Below are positions 47,510 through 56,713 of a stretch of DNA of 64,000 nucleotides, piece by piece. Below the pieces are notes generated by a model. The model was not told where the DNA came from, ran no database searches, and worked only from the letters and a program-made list of their open reading frames with translations. Positions within the stretch are counted from its first letter, which is position 1. Each line of letters begins with the position of its first letter. Source of the DNA: Microcystis aeruginosa NIES-4325 (GTDB lineage: Bacteria > Cyanobacteriota > Cyanobacteriia > Cyanobacteriales > Microcystaceae). Made by a program: the position numbers and the translations under genes. The DNA is taken from assembly GCF_008974145.1 (NCBI RefSeq), contig NZ_BJKP01000003.1, positions 1 to 64,000 on the forward strand, given 5' to 3'.

Positions 47510-48157
47510 ATGTTACTAATTACTCTCAACGAAAATACTTTATCTTTATCTCCAGGCAGTCAAGTTATTTTTCCGCATCAGACTTGGGAAGATTACAAAA
47601 GATTGCTGAGTTTACGTCTCCATAAAACCTATCCCAAACTCTATTTTAATCACAAAACGCAAGAAATTAGGCTTATGTCTCCCCTACCAAGTCATGGCAA
47701 TCGTGTTGATACATTAAGGGATTTAGTAAAAATTATCCTCCGTCGTCAAGGTAAAGACTGGCAATGTTTTGATCCGATTACCTTGAAAATGCCGGGAGAA
47801 GCGGGAGTAGAACCAGATACTTGTTTTTATATTGATAATAGACAGGCAATTTTAGGCAAAGAAAGAATTGATTTAACTGTTGATCCTCCTCCCGATTTAG
47901 CCATAGAAGTGGATTTTACTTCCCTGACTGATGTAGAGGCTTATCAATTGCTAAAAATCCCTGAATTGTGGGTTTATCGTCGGGAAGAATTAAAAATATA
48001 TGTGTTAATAGAAGACAGTTATCAAGAAAGCGAAAACAGTCGTCTCTTTCCCGATAGAAATATCAAGAACCTTTTGCCATATTATGTAGAATTAGGCTGG
48101 AATCAAGGTTCTAGTCTTGCTTTACGTCAATTTGAAGCTTTAGATAATTTTAGTTAA
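47510..48157 (+). CDS. Uma2 family (DUF820) putative endonuclease
   Basis: A 215-residue protein with the PD-(D/E)XK-like layout of Uma2 (PF05685). The fold segments are FPHQTWEDYKRLLSLRLHKT, EIRLMSPLPSHGNRV, GVEPDTCFYIDN and LAIEVDFTSLTDVEAYQLLKIPELWVYRRE. The E-V-D of LAIEVDFTS stands at the ExK position, where some members lack the Lys, so nuclease activity is not certain. Uma2 genes occur in large numbers in Microcystis. The ATG at 47510 is preceded by AAGGA; the upstream 20 codons overlap DUF29 and are omitted. It probably shares the transcript with pgpH-DUF29. Confidence 0.9.
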   Translation: MLLITLNENTLSLSPGSQVIFPHQTWEDYKRLLSLRLHKTYPKLYFNHKTQEIRLMSPLPSHGNRVDTLRDLVKIILRRQGKDWQCFDPITLKMPGEAGVEPDTCFYIDNRQAILGKERIDLTVDPPPDLAIEVDFTSLTDVEAYQLLKIPELWVYRREELKIYVLIEDSYQESENSRLFPDRNIKNLLPYYVELGWNQGSSLALRQFEALDNFS

Positions 48158-49591
48158 TAATCAATGCTGGTTATGGTGGTTTTCTCAACTAGACTAAGTG
48201 AGACTAAAGATTAGAAGTCATTCCAGCCTGTTAGTAATTGCTCTTGGGTTTCCTGAACAAGTTTTTGAATTGGCGTTGTAATAAACAAGAGAGGGGCTTA
48301 TATAGCAAAGTTCGGGGTGGTTAGGACAATCAATCGCTGAAAACCTTGACCGATAAGAGTTTGAAAATTGAAAGCGTCCTAACTAACTCGTTCTATGCCA
48401 TATTACCCCAAAAATCTCAACGGACAACATCAAATAAATTTATTTTTATCAATTCAAATACTAGAGGAAACAACTCTAGCAGTTATCTTAAGGGTGAGGT
48501 ACGAAGTTTCTGGTTTTAGGAAACACTGGAACTAGAGATGATGCTAAATCTCGTCATACTCCCTTCCCAGCACAATTTGGGAATTTTGTCAAAAAAAATT
48601 TGACTTCGCAACAAAAATACACAAAAATTAGATCAACGTTGTTAGGGAAAAAAGGGATAATTGGCGAAAGTGTTTGGTTTTGCTAAAAGGTAAAGTCTAG
48701 ATTTAGCAATGGTTTCAAGGCAAGCTAGACCTTAAAAACTTCAAAAAAGCACAGAAAAACTCACCGTAGCATAATGCAAAATTATACCAGAATCGCTGGA
48801 AGTATTGCAACCTCGTAAATAAATAGAAATTATTCTCAATAAATTCTTGAGTAAAAATAAATATTACCAATTGTAAATTTAAATATTTTTAAGTATTGAG
48901 GGTATTTACATATAAAATACTTATCATTTTGCCCTGACTGCCGCTCACTTGTCGCTGCCCACAGTCATCACTGGGTAGATATACTTGATCCTGTCATAAT
49001 CTCAGATTTATTAAACTTCTGAAATCGGAGAGTGAGCAAGGAATCAAGTTCTTTTTTATGTTTAGAGTTCTTGCATAATTAATTTTTGATAGTTCAAAAA
49101 TGAGAAAAATAGGCATAAAATTGCATAAAATCCATAAACAGAGCATTTAATTAATTAATGCTCATTCTTAATTCTCCATGCTACTGGCTAATTACTCCTC
49201 ACCTAACGGAATATTTTTGATTTTTGCCAAAGGTCTTATGATTAACTCCCAAGTTATAGCGGTGTGCAGTCGTATGAGGTACAGTGTCACGAGCTATAAA
49301 CCATGCTAGGCAAAGCTTGGTTTGTATCTCACTCAAGCGCTTACCGCTATATGGTGTTTCTTCCATCTCCCCACTTGTCACTTCCCACTTCCCACTCTCC
49401 TACACTTTTTAAACAGGATTTAGTATAATCTCATAAGCTAAGACGCATTTGAAGTGCTTATTCTTAAGATTAGCCGAATCTCCCCCAATCCCTTTACTGT
49501 TGCCTCTTGCCTCTTGCCTCTTGCCTCGTCTCAACAAGCAATTTAAATTACGAACAGCTTACTACTCCCAATCACTTCTTACCTCTTGACA
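48158..49591. other. Long gene-poor region with decayed sequence and dispersed repeats
   Basis: No convincing gene in 1.4 kb. On the minus strand two short protein-like tails are visible: one ending about 48211 (ITTPIQKLVQETQEQLLTGW) and one ending about 48299 (FQTLIGQGFQRLIVLTTPNF). Both look like fragments of dead genes, perhaps transposases. GGTTAGGAC (48319) and GTCCTAAC (48376) form an inverted pair. A hairpin GAGCATT/AATGCTC occurs at 49142-49164. The last 130 bases (49464-49561) hold copies of dispersed repeats. A 60-codon minus-strand frame at 49199-49381 lacks protein-like character. Confidence 0.45.
49528..49561. repeat. Dispersed 34-bp repeat, copy 1
   Basis: The sequence around TCAACAAGCAATTTAAATTA followed by CGAACAGCTTA is repeated in opposite orientation at about 58139-58173. 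The two copies differ by no more than one or two bases over the shared part. It contains a palindromic AATTTAAATT core. Confidence 0.7.
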
Positions 49592-51670
49592 ATGACCTTA
49601 AAAACCGATCACGGTAAAAGCCATCCCGTCGGGGCGACTGTCTTGGCTGATGGTGTCAACTTCTCACTATTTTCTAAGTATGCCACTGCCATAGAATTAT
49701 TATTATTTGATGATGCTAATTCTCCCGTACCTAGCCGGACTATTCTCCTCACCCCGCAAACAAACCGCACCTTTTTCTATTGGCATATTTTCGTTCACGG
49801 CATTGGAGTCGGTCAAGTGTATGCTTATCGAGTCTATGGTCCGGATAATCCGATCCAGGGTCATCGCTTCGATCCTGATAAAGTAGTTCTCGATCCCTAT
49901 GCGAAAGCGATTGTCGGTGCGGAAATTTATGATCGACAAGCTGCCGGCGAAAAAGGCGATAATTGTCATCGAGCTTTGCGGGGTCTGGTAGTGGATCCAG
50001 GCTGCTACGATTGGGAAGATGACGCACCGCTACGCACTCCCTACTCTGCCAGTTTTATCTACGAAATGCACGTCGGCGGCTTCACCCGTAACCCGAATTC
50101 TGGCGTTAGTGAGGAAAAAAGAGGTACTTTTGCGGGATTAATCGAAAAAATACCCTATTTGAAAAACCTAGGCATTACTGCCGTGGAATTGTTACCGATT
50201 CATTACTTTGATCCCGCTTCGGCCATGCCGGGGTTAACTAACTATTGGGGTTATAGCACGATCGGCTTTTTTGCGCCCCATGCCGGTTACAGTAGCGATC
50301 GCTCACCCCTGGGTCCTTTGAATGAATTTCGAGATCTGGTGAAAGCTTTACACAAAGCGGGGATCGAAGTGATTCTCGATGTGGTTTTCAATCATACCGC
50401 CGAGGGGGACGAAATCGGGCCGACTCTTTCCTTTAAAGGTATCGATAATCGCACCTACTACATTCTCGACCCTGAAGATAAAAGCCTTTATAGCAACTAT
50501 ACCGGCTGTGGTAACACCCTCAAGGGCAGTCATCCCATTGTGGGCAAAATGATTCTCGATTGTTTGCGCTATTGGGTGTCGGAAATGCACGTCGATGGTT
50601 TTCGCTTTGACCTAGCGGCCGTATTATCGCGCAATGTGGACGGGGAACCGATCCTGCAAAAAGGTTATAACATGATCTGGGCGATCGAGTCTGATCCCGT
50701 CTTAGCTGGCACAAAACTCATCGCTGAAGCTTGGGACGCGGCAGGATTGTATAGTGTCGGTCAATTTGTCGAATTTGCCGATTGGTTTTCCGAGTGGAAT
50801 GGTCCTTTTCGCGATGATGTGCGCGCTTTTGTCCGGGGAGATACCGGCATAGTCACGAAATTAGCGGCGCGGATTTTAGGAAGCCCCGACATATACCACA
50901 GACCTGATAACGATGTCAATAGAAGTATAAATTTTGTTACCTGTCACGATGGCTTTACCCTTAACGATCTAGTGTCCTACGACGAGAAACACAACGAGGC
51001 TAACGGCGAGGAGAATCGGGACGGTTGCAACGATAATTTTAGCTGGAATTGTGGGATAGAAGGGGAAACCAATAACGAGGCGATTAAAACCCTGCGACTG
51101 CAACAAATAAAAAATCTCTTAACGATCCTGTTCATTTCCCAAGGAACACCTATGCTGTTGATGGGGGACGAAGTGCGACGCACCCAAAAGGGCAACAATA
51201 ACGCCTATTGTCAGGATAACCAGTTAAGTTGGTTCGATTGGAGTGCGGTAGAGCAAGAGTTCGATCTTTGGTGTTTCGTAAGGAGACTGATCGATTTTAA
51301 TAAAAAATTAGCTCTTTTCCGTCAAGAAAAATTGCTAGAAGTCACCTATACCAGTCTTGAACCCCATCTCAGTTGGCATGGCGTACAGTTGAGTAAACCC
51401 GATTGGTCGGAAGATTCCCGCAGTTTAGCTTTTTCCCTGCGTCATCCCAAGGCGAACGAGTATTTACACATTATGCTGAACGCTTACTGGGAATCTCTCA
51501 ACTTCCAGTTACCCCCCCTATTCCCAGAGGAAAAATGGCATCGTGTCATCGATACTGCTTGGCAATTGTCCGAGGCAGCCTGTGATTTAGATGCCGCGGC
51601 CGCTGTTGAATCGGAAACTTATCGGGTGCAAGCGCGTTCGGCGGTAGTTTTAATCGTTAAACCAGTATAA
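49592..51670 (+). CDS. glgX: Glycogen debranching enzyme (isoamylase type)
   Basis: A 692-residue glycoside hydrolase (GH13). An N-terminal CBM48-like domain (HPVGATVLADGVNFSLFSKY) precedes the barrel. Barrel motifs are DVVFNHTAEGD, DGFRFDLAAVL (nucleophile Asp), IAEAWDAAG (acid/base Glu) and NFVTCHDGFTLNDLVSY (His-Asp). MGDEVRRTQKGNNNAYCQDN is specific to GlgX/isoamylase. It removes alpha-1,6 branches trimmed by phosphorylase during glycogen breakdown. The ATG at 49592 is used; a TTG two codons upstream is possible. Confidence 0.95.
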   Translation: MTLKTDHGKSHPVGATVLADGVNFSLFSKYATAIELLLFDDANSPVPSRTILLTPQTNRTFFYWHIFVHGIGVGQVYAYRVYGPDNPIQGHRFDPDKVVLDPYAKAIVGAEIYDRQAAGEKGDNCHRALRGLVVDPGCYDWEDDAPLRTPYSASFIYEMHVGGFTRNPNSGVSEEKRGTFAGLIEKIPYLKNLGITAVELLPIHYFDPASAMPGLTNYWGYSTIGFFAPHAGYSSDRSPLGPLNEFRDLVKALHKAGIEVILDVVFNHTAEGDEIGPTLSFKGIDNRTYYILDPEDKSLYSNYTGCGNTLKGSHPIVGKMILDCLRYWVSEMHVDGFRFDLAAVLSRNVDGEPILQKGYNMIWAIESDPVLAGTKLIAEAWDAAGLYSVGQFVEFADWFSEWNGPFRDDVRAFVRGDTGIVTKLAARILGSPDIYHRPDNDVNRSINFVTCHDGFTLNDLVSYDEKHNEANGEENRDGCNDNFSWNCGIEGETNNEAIKTLRLQQIKNLLTILFISQGTPMLLMGDEVRRTQKGNNNAYCQDNQLSWFDWSAVEQEFDLWCFVRRLIDFNKKLALFRQEKLLEVTYTSLEPHLSWHGVQLSKPDWSEDSRSLAFSLRHPKANEYLHIMLNAYWESLNFQLPPLFPEEKWHRVIDTAWQLSEAACDLDAAAAVESETYRVQARSAVVLIVKPV

Positions 51671-51684
51671 CAAGAGGAGAGATA

Positions 51685-51780
51685 TTGCCCGATCGACCGA
51701 TCTTGAATGCTTTAACTAATGAACAATGGCATCAATTCAATCGTCAAGTGGAAAAACGTTATTTATTTGCGGAGCAATAG
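51685..51780 (+). CDS. Possible small ORF between glgX and the DUF3887 gene
   Basis: A 31-codon frame from TTG 51685 (AGAGGAGAG a few bases upstream) to TAG 51780 that reads PDRPILNALTNEQWHQFNRQ and then VEKRYLFAEQ. The good ribosome-binding site and protein-like composition are the only evidence. It may be a leader peptide, a gene fragment or chance. It ends 5 bp before the next start. Confidence 0.25.
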   Translation: MPDRPILNALTNEQWHQFNRQVEKRYLFAEQ

Positions 51781-51785
51781 CTGAA

Positions 51786-52547
51786 ATGATGCGGCTTTCA
51801 TTAGCGAAACGGGTATCGATTCTCTCTTTGTGTTTAATGGGTTTTTCCCTGCCTTGGATCGCGTTCAGCGTTTCACCAGTACGGGCGAACCCAGAACCGA
51901 ATGCGATCGCTCTTGGTGATCCTGTCCGGGAAGAAAAGCAAGCTCGGCAGTTAGTAGAATGGTTGGGAGCTAAACAATACGACAAGGTGATTGCAGCTTT
52001 GTCACCCCAACTAAAACCCCTCTGGACTGCCGAAAAACTGCAAAAGGTCTGGGAAAGCCAAGTAACTGACCATACTGGACCGTTTAAGCGTATTGTCAAA
52101 AGCAAGCTACTCGATGCTATCAATGCCAATCTGGTGATTGTCACCGTTGAATTTGAGAAAGTTACCGAGGATGTGACAGTTACCTTTAACCGGGCTGGTC
52201 AGATAGTTGCCGCCGATTTTCCCGAATTTCGCAGTATTTCTGAGATTGGCACCGCTTTTGTGACGGCCTTGGCCAATAAAGACTACGGCCTGGCCAGAGG
52301 TTATCTACACCCTTTCCTGAAAGCTGAGGTTTTCCCCACCAGAGTGCAAGGCGCTTGGGAGAATTTACTTAAGCGTACCGGCCCCGTGCGTCGGATCGTA
52401 GGAACTCAGGTCAGAAAAGGTTCCGGTGCGGACGGTGTGGATATGGTGTTGGTGACGATTCAATTTGAAAAACTGACGGATACTTTAATCCTTGTTTTTG
52501 ATGATCAAAAGCAGATTGTCAACGTGGATTTCCCTTTAGGCAATTAG
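51786..52547 (+). CDS. Exported protein with two DUF3887 repeats
   Basis: A 253-residue protein. The N-terminus has a signal peptide (LAKRVSILSLCLMGFSLPWIAFSVSPVRA). Two copies of a DUF3887-like, NTF2-fold module follow: KQARQLVEWLGAKQYDKVIA...GPFKRIVKSK...LVIVTVEFEK and GTAFVTALANKDYGLARGYL...GPVRRIVGTQ...LVTIQFEK. The duplication is clear from the shared GP-[FV]-[KR]-RIV and V-T-[VI]-[EQ]-FEK words. The ATG at 51786 starts the signal peptide; the open frame upstream is not used. No enzymatic role is known. It lies 46 bp before eno. Confidence 0.85.
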   Translation: MMRLSLAKRVSILSLCLMGFSLPWIAFSVSPVRANPEPNAIALGDPVREEKQARQLVEWLGAKQYDKVIAALSPQLKPLWTAEKLQKVWESQVTDHTGPFKRIVKSKLLDAINANLVIVTVEFEKVTEDVTVTFNRAGQIVAADFPEFRSISEIGTAFVTALANKDYGLARGYLHPFLKAEVFPTRVQGAWENLLKRTGPVRRIVGTQVRKGSGADGVDMVLVTIQFEKLTDTLILVFDDQKQIVNVDFPLGN

Positions 52548-52590
52548 TAATCGGCCGAAATTACCCCGTAAATTGAGTTGGAGACGATAA

Positions 52591-53892
<1,302 letters not shown>

Positions 53893-53925
53893 AATTTGAA
53901 AAAAGTTTGCAGTGATCGAAAAAGG

Positions 53926-54013
53926 GTGTTATACTAAGGGTACTGATAACTGATAACTGGTCACTGACTATTGTGGTACTTCGCTGAAACCCTTTTCGGC
54001 GAAGTATTTATTT
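53926..54013. repeat. 88-bp direct repeat, copy 1 (duplicated 3' end of the PF04020 gene)
   Basis: Copy 1 at 53926-54013 and copy 2 at 54055-54142 are nearly identical (GTGTTATACTAAGGG, heptamer tract, ACTTCGCTG...GCGAAGTATTTATTT). Read on the minus strand, copy 1 encodes KYFAEKGFSEVPQ and a stop, matching the true C-terminus KYFAEKGSSEVPQ of the 54097-54462 gene. Copy 1 is therefore a relic of the end of that gene. Confidence 0.9.
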
Positions 54014-54015
54014 TT
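53977..54015 (+). terminator. Terminator for eno within the duplicated segment
   Basis: The stem starts TACTTCGCTGAAA (53977) and pairs with TTTTCGGCGAAGTA (to 54006), 13 pairs including one G-T, with a four-base loop and a following TTTATTTTT. It lies about 85 bp after the eno stop. Confidence 0.88.
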
Positions 54016-54096
54016 GGCCTTTTTTTGCACGAAGGTATGATTTTTGGATCAAATGTGTTATACTAAGGGTACTGATAACTGATAACTGGTCACTGA

Positions 54097-54462
54097 CTAT
54101 TGTGGTACTTCGCTGGAACCTTTTTCAGCGAAGTATTTATTTAAGAGGGTATTGACCAGAGATAGGACGATGGGCGCACCGATAAAAGCCACTAAACCCT
54201 TAACCGCGAATCCAGGAACGAGAATCGAGGCTAACCAGAAACAAAAGCCATTGAGAACAAGGATAAAGCCACCGAGGGTGAGAATAGTAATCGGTAGGGA
54301 AAGCAGCCCTAGAATCGGTTTAACCAGTGCGTTGACGAAACCAATAACCGCCCCCGCAACCATGGCCACAATAAAGCTATCGACTTTAACGCCGGGGAAG
54401 ATAATATCAACCACCAATAAACTAAGGGCGGTGGCAAGAATATTCAAAAGAATGCCGATCAT
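54097..54462 (-). CDS. PF04020 family membrane protein (YvlD/'phage holin 4' type)
   Basis: A 121-residue protein with four spans: ILLNILATALSLLVVDIIFPGV, IVAMVAGAVIGFVNALVKPILGLL, LTLGGFILVLNGFCFWLASIL and GLVAFIGAPIVLSLVNTLLN. The NALVKPIL and NGFCFWLAS words are typical of the family, once called phage holin family 4 superfamily 2. No phage genes are near, so it is a housekeeping membrane protein of unknown role. Its last 13 codons lie in copy 2 of an 88-bp duplication and can form a hairpin. Confidence 0.9.
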   Translation of the reverse strand: MIGILLNILATALSLLVVDIIFPGVKVDSFIVAMVAGAVIGFVNALVKPILGLLSLPITILTLGGFILVLNGFCFWLASILVPGFAVKGLVAFIGAPIVLSLVNTLLNKYFAEKGSSEVPQ

Positions 54463-54571
54463 AAATTTCTCCTTAATTTTTCTGCGATCACTGCCATTTT
54501 ATGGCAAATTTAAGGAGAGCAAGCTTAATATAGAATTAAGATTCACTCAAGTCTTTTTGAGGTATGGACAA

Positions 54572-54738
54572 TGTTTCTTCGCCTAGTTTGTGCGTTTTTT
54601 TTGCCGCCCTTAGCCGTATTTTTGACCACGGGACTGAGTTTAGCCTTTGTTATTAACATTATCCTAACTTTAATTGGTTATGTCCCCGGCATTATCCATG
54701 CTTTCTGGATTGTCTCCAAAGAAGCGGAGAATTCCTAA
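54572..54738 (+). pseudogene. YqaE/Pmp3-family membrane protein with a -1 frame disruption at a T7 run
   Basis: From ATG 54572 (GAGG 8 nt upstream) the frame gives MFLRLVCAFF and then stops at CCT-TAG. Shifting -1 on the seven-T run (54596-54602) restores LPPLAVFLTTGLSLAF, then NIILTLIGYVPGIIHAFW, a perfect YqaE/Pmp3 body (two spans) ending at 54738. The alternative ATG at 54565 is in the body frame but gives a polar N-terminus (MDNVSSPSLCVF) and no spacer to the ribosome-binding site. It may be a broken gene, a sequencing error in the homopolymer or slippage. The protein family affects membrane potential and salt tolerance. Confidence 0.8.
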
Positions 54739-55156
54739 TTAGCAGCCCAGAATATGCCAGTTTTTCTAGTTGCTGCATTAGACATCTCCAATCATTAAGA
54801 TTTTAGCTGGGTGGATCAGGCTTCTAGCCTGATTTCTGGAGAGGTATATTACACGCAGTTAATAGGACAAAATTAACCAGATATATCGAACGGAGTCTTT
54901 TATCTAGATACTTAAAGACCGATTGAGGATAAAATACCGGCTCTCTTAGGTTTGGTGGGGAAAATGTGTTCTAAGATACAGTCTTGGGGCAGTGAGTGGA
55001 ACGAACCACAGAGACACAAAGGACACAAAGATTGATCGCTACTATATGAGTTAAACTTATCACACAAAGAATAAGAGAGCCAAATACCTAGTTTCAGTGG
55101 ACAAGAGCTTATCTCATAGCAAGGAGAGAGTGAAAAGGCTCTCTCCTTAATTATTG
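54739..55156. other. Spacer with two hairpins, no gene
   Basis: 418 bp without a gene. ATCAGGCT (54815) pairs with AGCCTGAT (to 54833) around a three-base loop, a weak terminator for the YqaE gene. AAGGAGAGAG (55121-55130) pairs with CTCTCTCCTT (55139-55148), a hairpin just past the AbrB stop without a T-run. The phrase ACCACAGAGACACAAAGGAC (about 55008) is a common bacterial repeat word. Confidence 0.55.
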
Positions 55157-55546
55157 CTATTCGTCGTCGTCGCTGGCACCAACTTGCTTGAGATGAATAT
55201 GTTTTCTCCCCAAAGTAATTTCAAATTCATCTCCCGGTTTAAGTCCCATTTTTTTGGTGTAGGCCGAACCGATGAGGAGATTATTATTAGATTGGACACT
55301 GATCCGGTAGCTGGCCGAGCGCCCACCTCGTCCGTGGCCATTGGCACTGCTATCTAAGTCAATTCCCTCGGCATCGATTAAAGCATTGAGAAATTTCATC
55401 ATATTAACGCGTTCAATACCATTTTTTGTCATGGTATAGTAGCCGCATTCCCGGGCTTTTTCCTCTTTGCTGAGGTTGCCTAGCTGTTTAACTTTCTCAA
55501 TTAGTTCGAGGCCGGTCAGGGGTTCTGGATTAGTAGTTTTGTTCAT
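55157..55546 (-). CDS. Cyanobacterial AbrB-like transcription regulator (cyAbrB), second paralogue
   Basis: A 129-residue protein. The N-terminus LTGLELIEKVKQLGNLSKEEKARECGYY and the C-terminal AbrB hairpin (NNLLIGSAYTKKMGLKPGDE then FEITLGRKHIHLKQVG) align with the paralogue at 38104, with about half of the residues shared by eye. Both belong to the cyAbrB group with the DNA-binding domain at the C-terminus. It is likely the second of the two types found in all cyanobacteria, which bind promoters of nitrogen, hydrogenase and carbon-uptake genes. Its own promoter is in the 300-bp spacer before the Rrf2 gene. Confidence 0.93.
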   Translation of the reverse strand: MNKTTNPEPLTGLELIEKVKQLGNLSKEEKARECGYYTMTKNGIERVNMMKFLNALIDAEGIDLDSSANGHGRGGRSASYRISVQSNNNLLIGSAYTKKMGLKPGDEFEITLGRKHIHLKQVGASDDDE

Positions 55547-55846
55547 TTAAGTTCGCAGTAGATAAGTAAAGGTTAGGGTCATCAAGGCCAGTCGAGGAGA
55601 ATTGCTTCCCCTGACCAGAAACAATCGGGTTACGATTGCTCTCTACACTCATCTTACACGGTATAAACTAAAAATTATCACTTGCTTGAGGAAATTGATT
55701 GTAATTGATTAGACTCTATCTCTCGATCGAAATCTTAACAGAATTTATCAATGTTGATCGAGATACTGAGGTAAGGGAGGTTAGCCTTTCTGTCATCAAT
55801 GAGAGCAGGGGGTAGGATAGAGATAAAGAAGTAAAAATGAGGGATA
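55547..55846. promoter_or_regulatory. Divergent spacer between AbrB and Rrf2-type regulator genes
   Basis: Both flanking genes are transcribed away from this spacer and both encode DNA-binding proteins, so it holds at least two promoters. The AT-rich part at about 55660-55700 (GGTATAAACTAAAAATTATC) is a plausible promoter site. No operator palindrome could be assigned. Confidence 0.4.
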
Positions 55847-56290
55847 ATGAAGCTAACAACTAGGGGTCACTATAGTGTTAAAGCCTTGCTGGATCTTAGT
55901 TTACAACCGAGGGGAACTCCCGTATCGGTAAAATCGATCGCTCTGCGTCAAGATATCCCGGCTGCTTATCTAGAGAAATTGCTGATAGAAATGCGACGAG
56001 CGGGGTTAGTTCGTTCTTTTCGGGGATCGCAAGGGGGTTATCAATTAGCCAGGCCAGCAAATCGTATCTCTTTGGGGCAAATTTTGGAGGCAGTGGGAGA
56101 GACGATCGAGCCATTATCAGGCTATCATCCCAGGGACGAACAGGCAGAAGATTGGGTGACATTTACTATCTGGAAACACCTCCATGAGAAATTAAAAGAG
56201 GCCCTGGGGAAGATTACCTTAGCCGATTTATACTACGATGCCCGTAGCTGGATCGCCGCTAGGGGAGAGGAAACCAGCTTTATTGTTTAG
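55847..56290 (+). CDS. Rrf2 family transcription regulator without Fe-S cysteines
   Basis: A 147-residue winged-helix regulator. The N-terminal MKLTTRGHYSVKALLDLSLQ, the recognition helix DIPAAYLEKLLIEMRRAGLV and wing RGSQGGYQLARP match Rrf2/IscR. The three Cys ligands of IscR-type proteins in the helix after GEP... are absent; the corresponding segment is GYHPRDEQAEDWVTF, with no cysteine in the whole protein. It therefore does not sense through a Cys-bound cluster. Cyanobacterial Rrf2 proteins of this kind are linked to photosystem gene control. It is followed 13 bp later by a GFA gene. Confidence 0.9.
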   Translation: MKLTTRGHYSVKALLDLSLQPRGTPVSVKSIALRQDIPAAYLEKLLIEMRRAGLVRSFRGSQGGYQLARPANRISLGQILEAVGETIEPLSGYHPRDEQAEDWVTFTIWKHLHEKLKEALGKITLADLYYDARSWIAARGEETSFIV

Positions 56291-56303
56291 TAGTTTAGAA
56301 GTT

Positions 56304-56711
56304 ATGACAGCAACAACTCAAGCAAAGATTTATGGGGGAGGTTGTCACTGTGGAGCGATCCGTTTTCAAGTGGCGATCGAGCATGATCAAGCTCTAGACT
56401 GTAATTGTTCGATTTGTCAGAAAAAAGGTTTTCTGCATCTGATTGTTCCTTCAGCACAATTTACCCTCCTAAGCGGTGAAGATTTCTTAAGTACCTATAC
56501 ATTTAATACCCACACAGCCCAACATTATTTTTGTCGTGTTTGTGGTATTCATCCTTTCTATCGTCCCCGCTCCCATCCTGACGCTATAGATATAAACCTG
56601 CGCTGTTTGGAGGGTAATGTCTTAGGGGATTTTCAGATCCAGTTCTTTGATGGGGCTAACTGGGAAGACAATATTGAGAAAATTCGGGATGTCGATGGTA
56701 AAAGGGAGTAA
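56304..56711 (+). CDS. GFA/CENP-V family zinc protein
   Basis: A 135-residue protein of the GFA family (glutathione-dependent formaldehyde-activating enzyme-like). Zinc-binding motifs are GGCHCGAIRFQV, DCNCSICQKKG and FCRVCGIHPFYRPRSHPD. The family binds two zinc ions; most members have unknown substrates, and the formaldehyde role is not general. The ATG at 56304 is used, since the upstream open frame lies in the Rrf2 gene. The next gene starts 2 bp after the stop, so Rrf2-GFA-cobD is likely one transcript. Confidence 0.9.
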   Translation: MTATTQAKIYGGGCHCGAIRFQVAIEHDQALDCNCSICQKKGFLHLIVPSAQFTLLSGEDFLSTYTFNTHTAQHYFCRVCGIHPFYRPRSHPDAIDINLRCLEGNVLGDFQIQFFDGANWEDNIEKIRDVDGKRE

Positions 56712-56713
56712 TT

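Noticed and set aside
49194-49210. ACTCCTCACCTAAC, similar to the ACTCCTCACAC core of the cyanobacterial sRNA Yfr1
   Set aside because: The core has mismatches and there are no flanking hairpins or T-run; it also recurs at 24240 as part of a repeat.
49199-49381. 60-codon minus-strand frame
   Set aside because: No recognisable motif, no ribosome-binding site and located in a decayed repeat region.
54152-54586. 144-codon plus-strand frame opposite the PF04020 gene
   Set aside because: It is the shadow of the membrane protein gene on the other strand, rich in Arg/Pro/Thr without domain character.
56600-56713. Cobalamin riboswitch ahead of cobD
   Set aside because: cobD starts 2 bp after the GFA gene, leaving no leader, and the Rrf2 upstream spacer shows no conserved B12-box.
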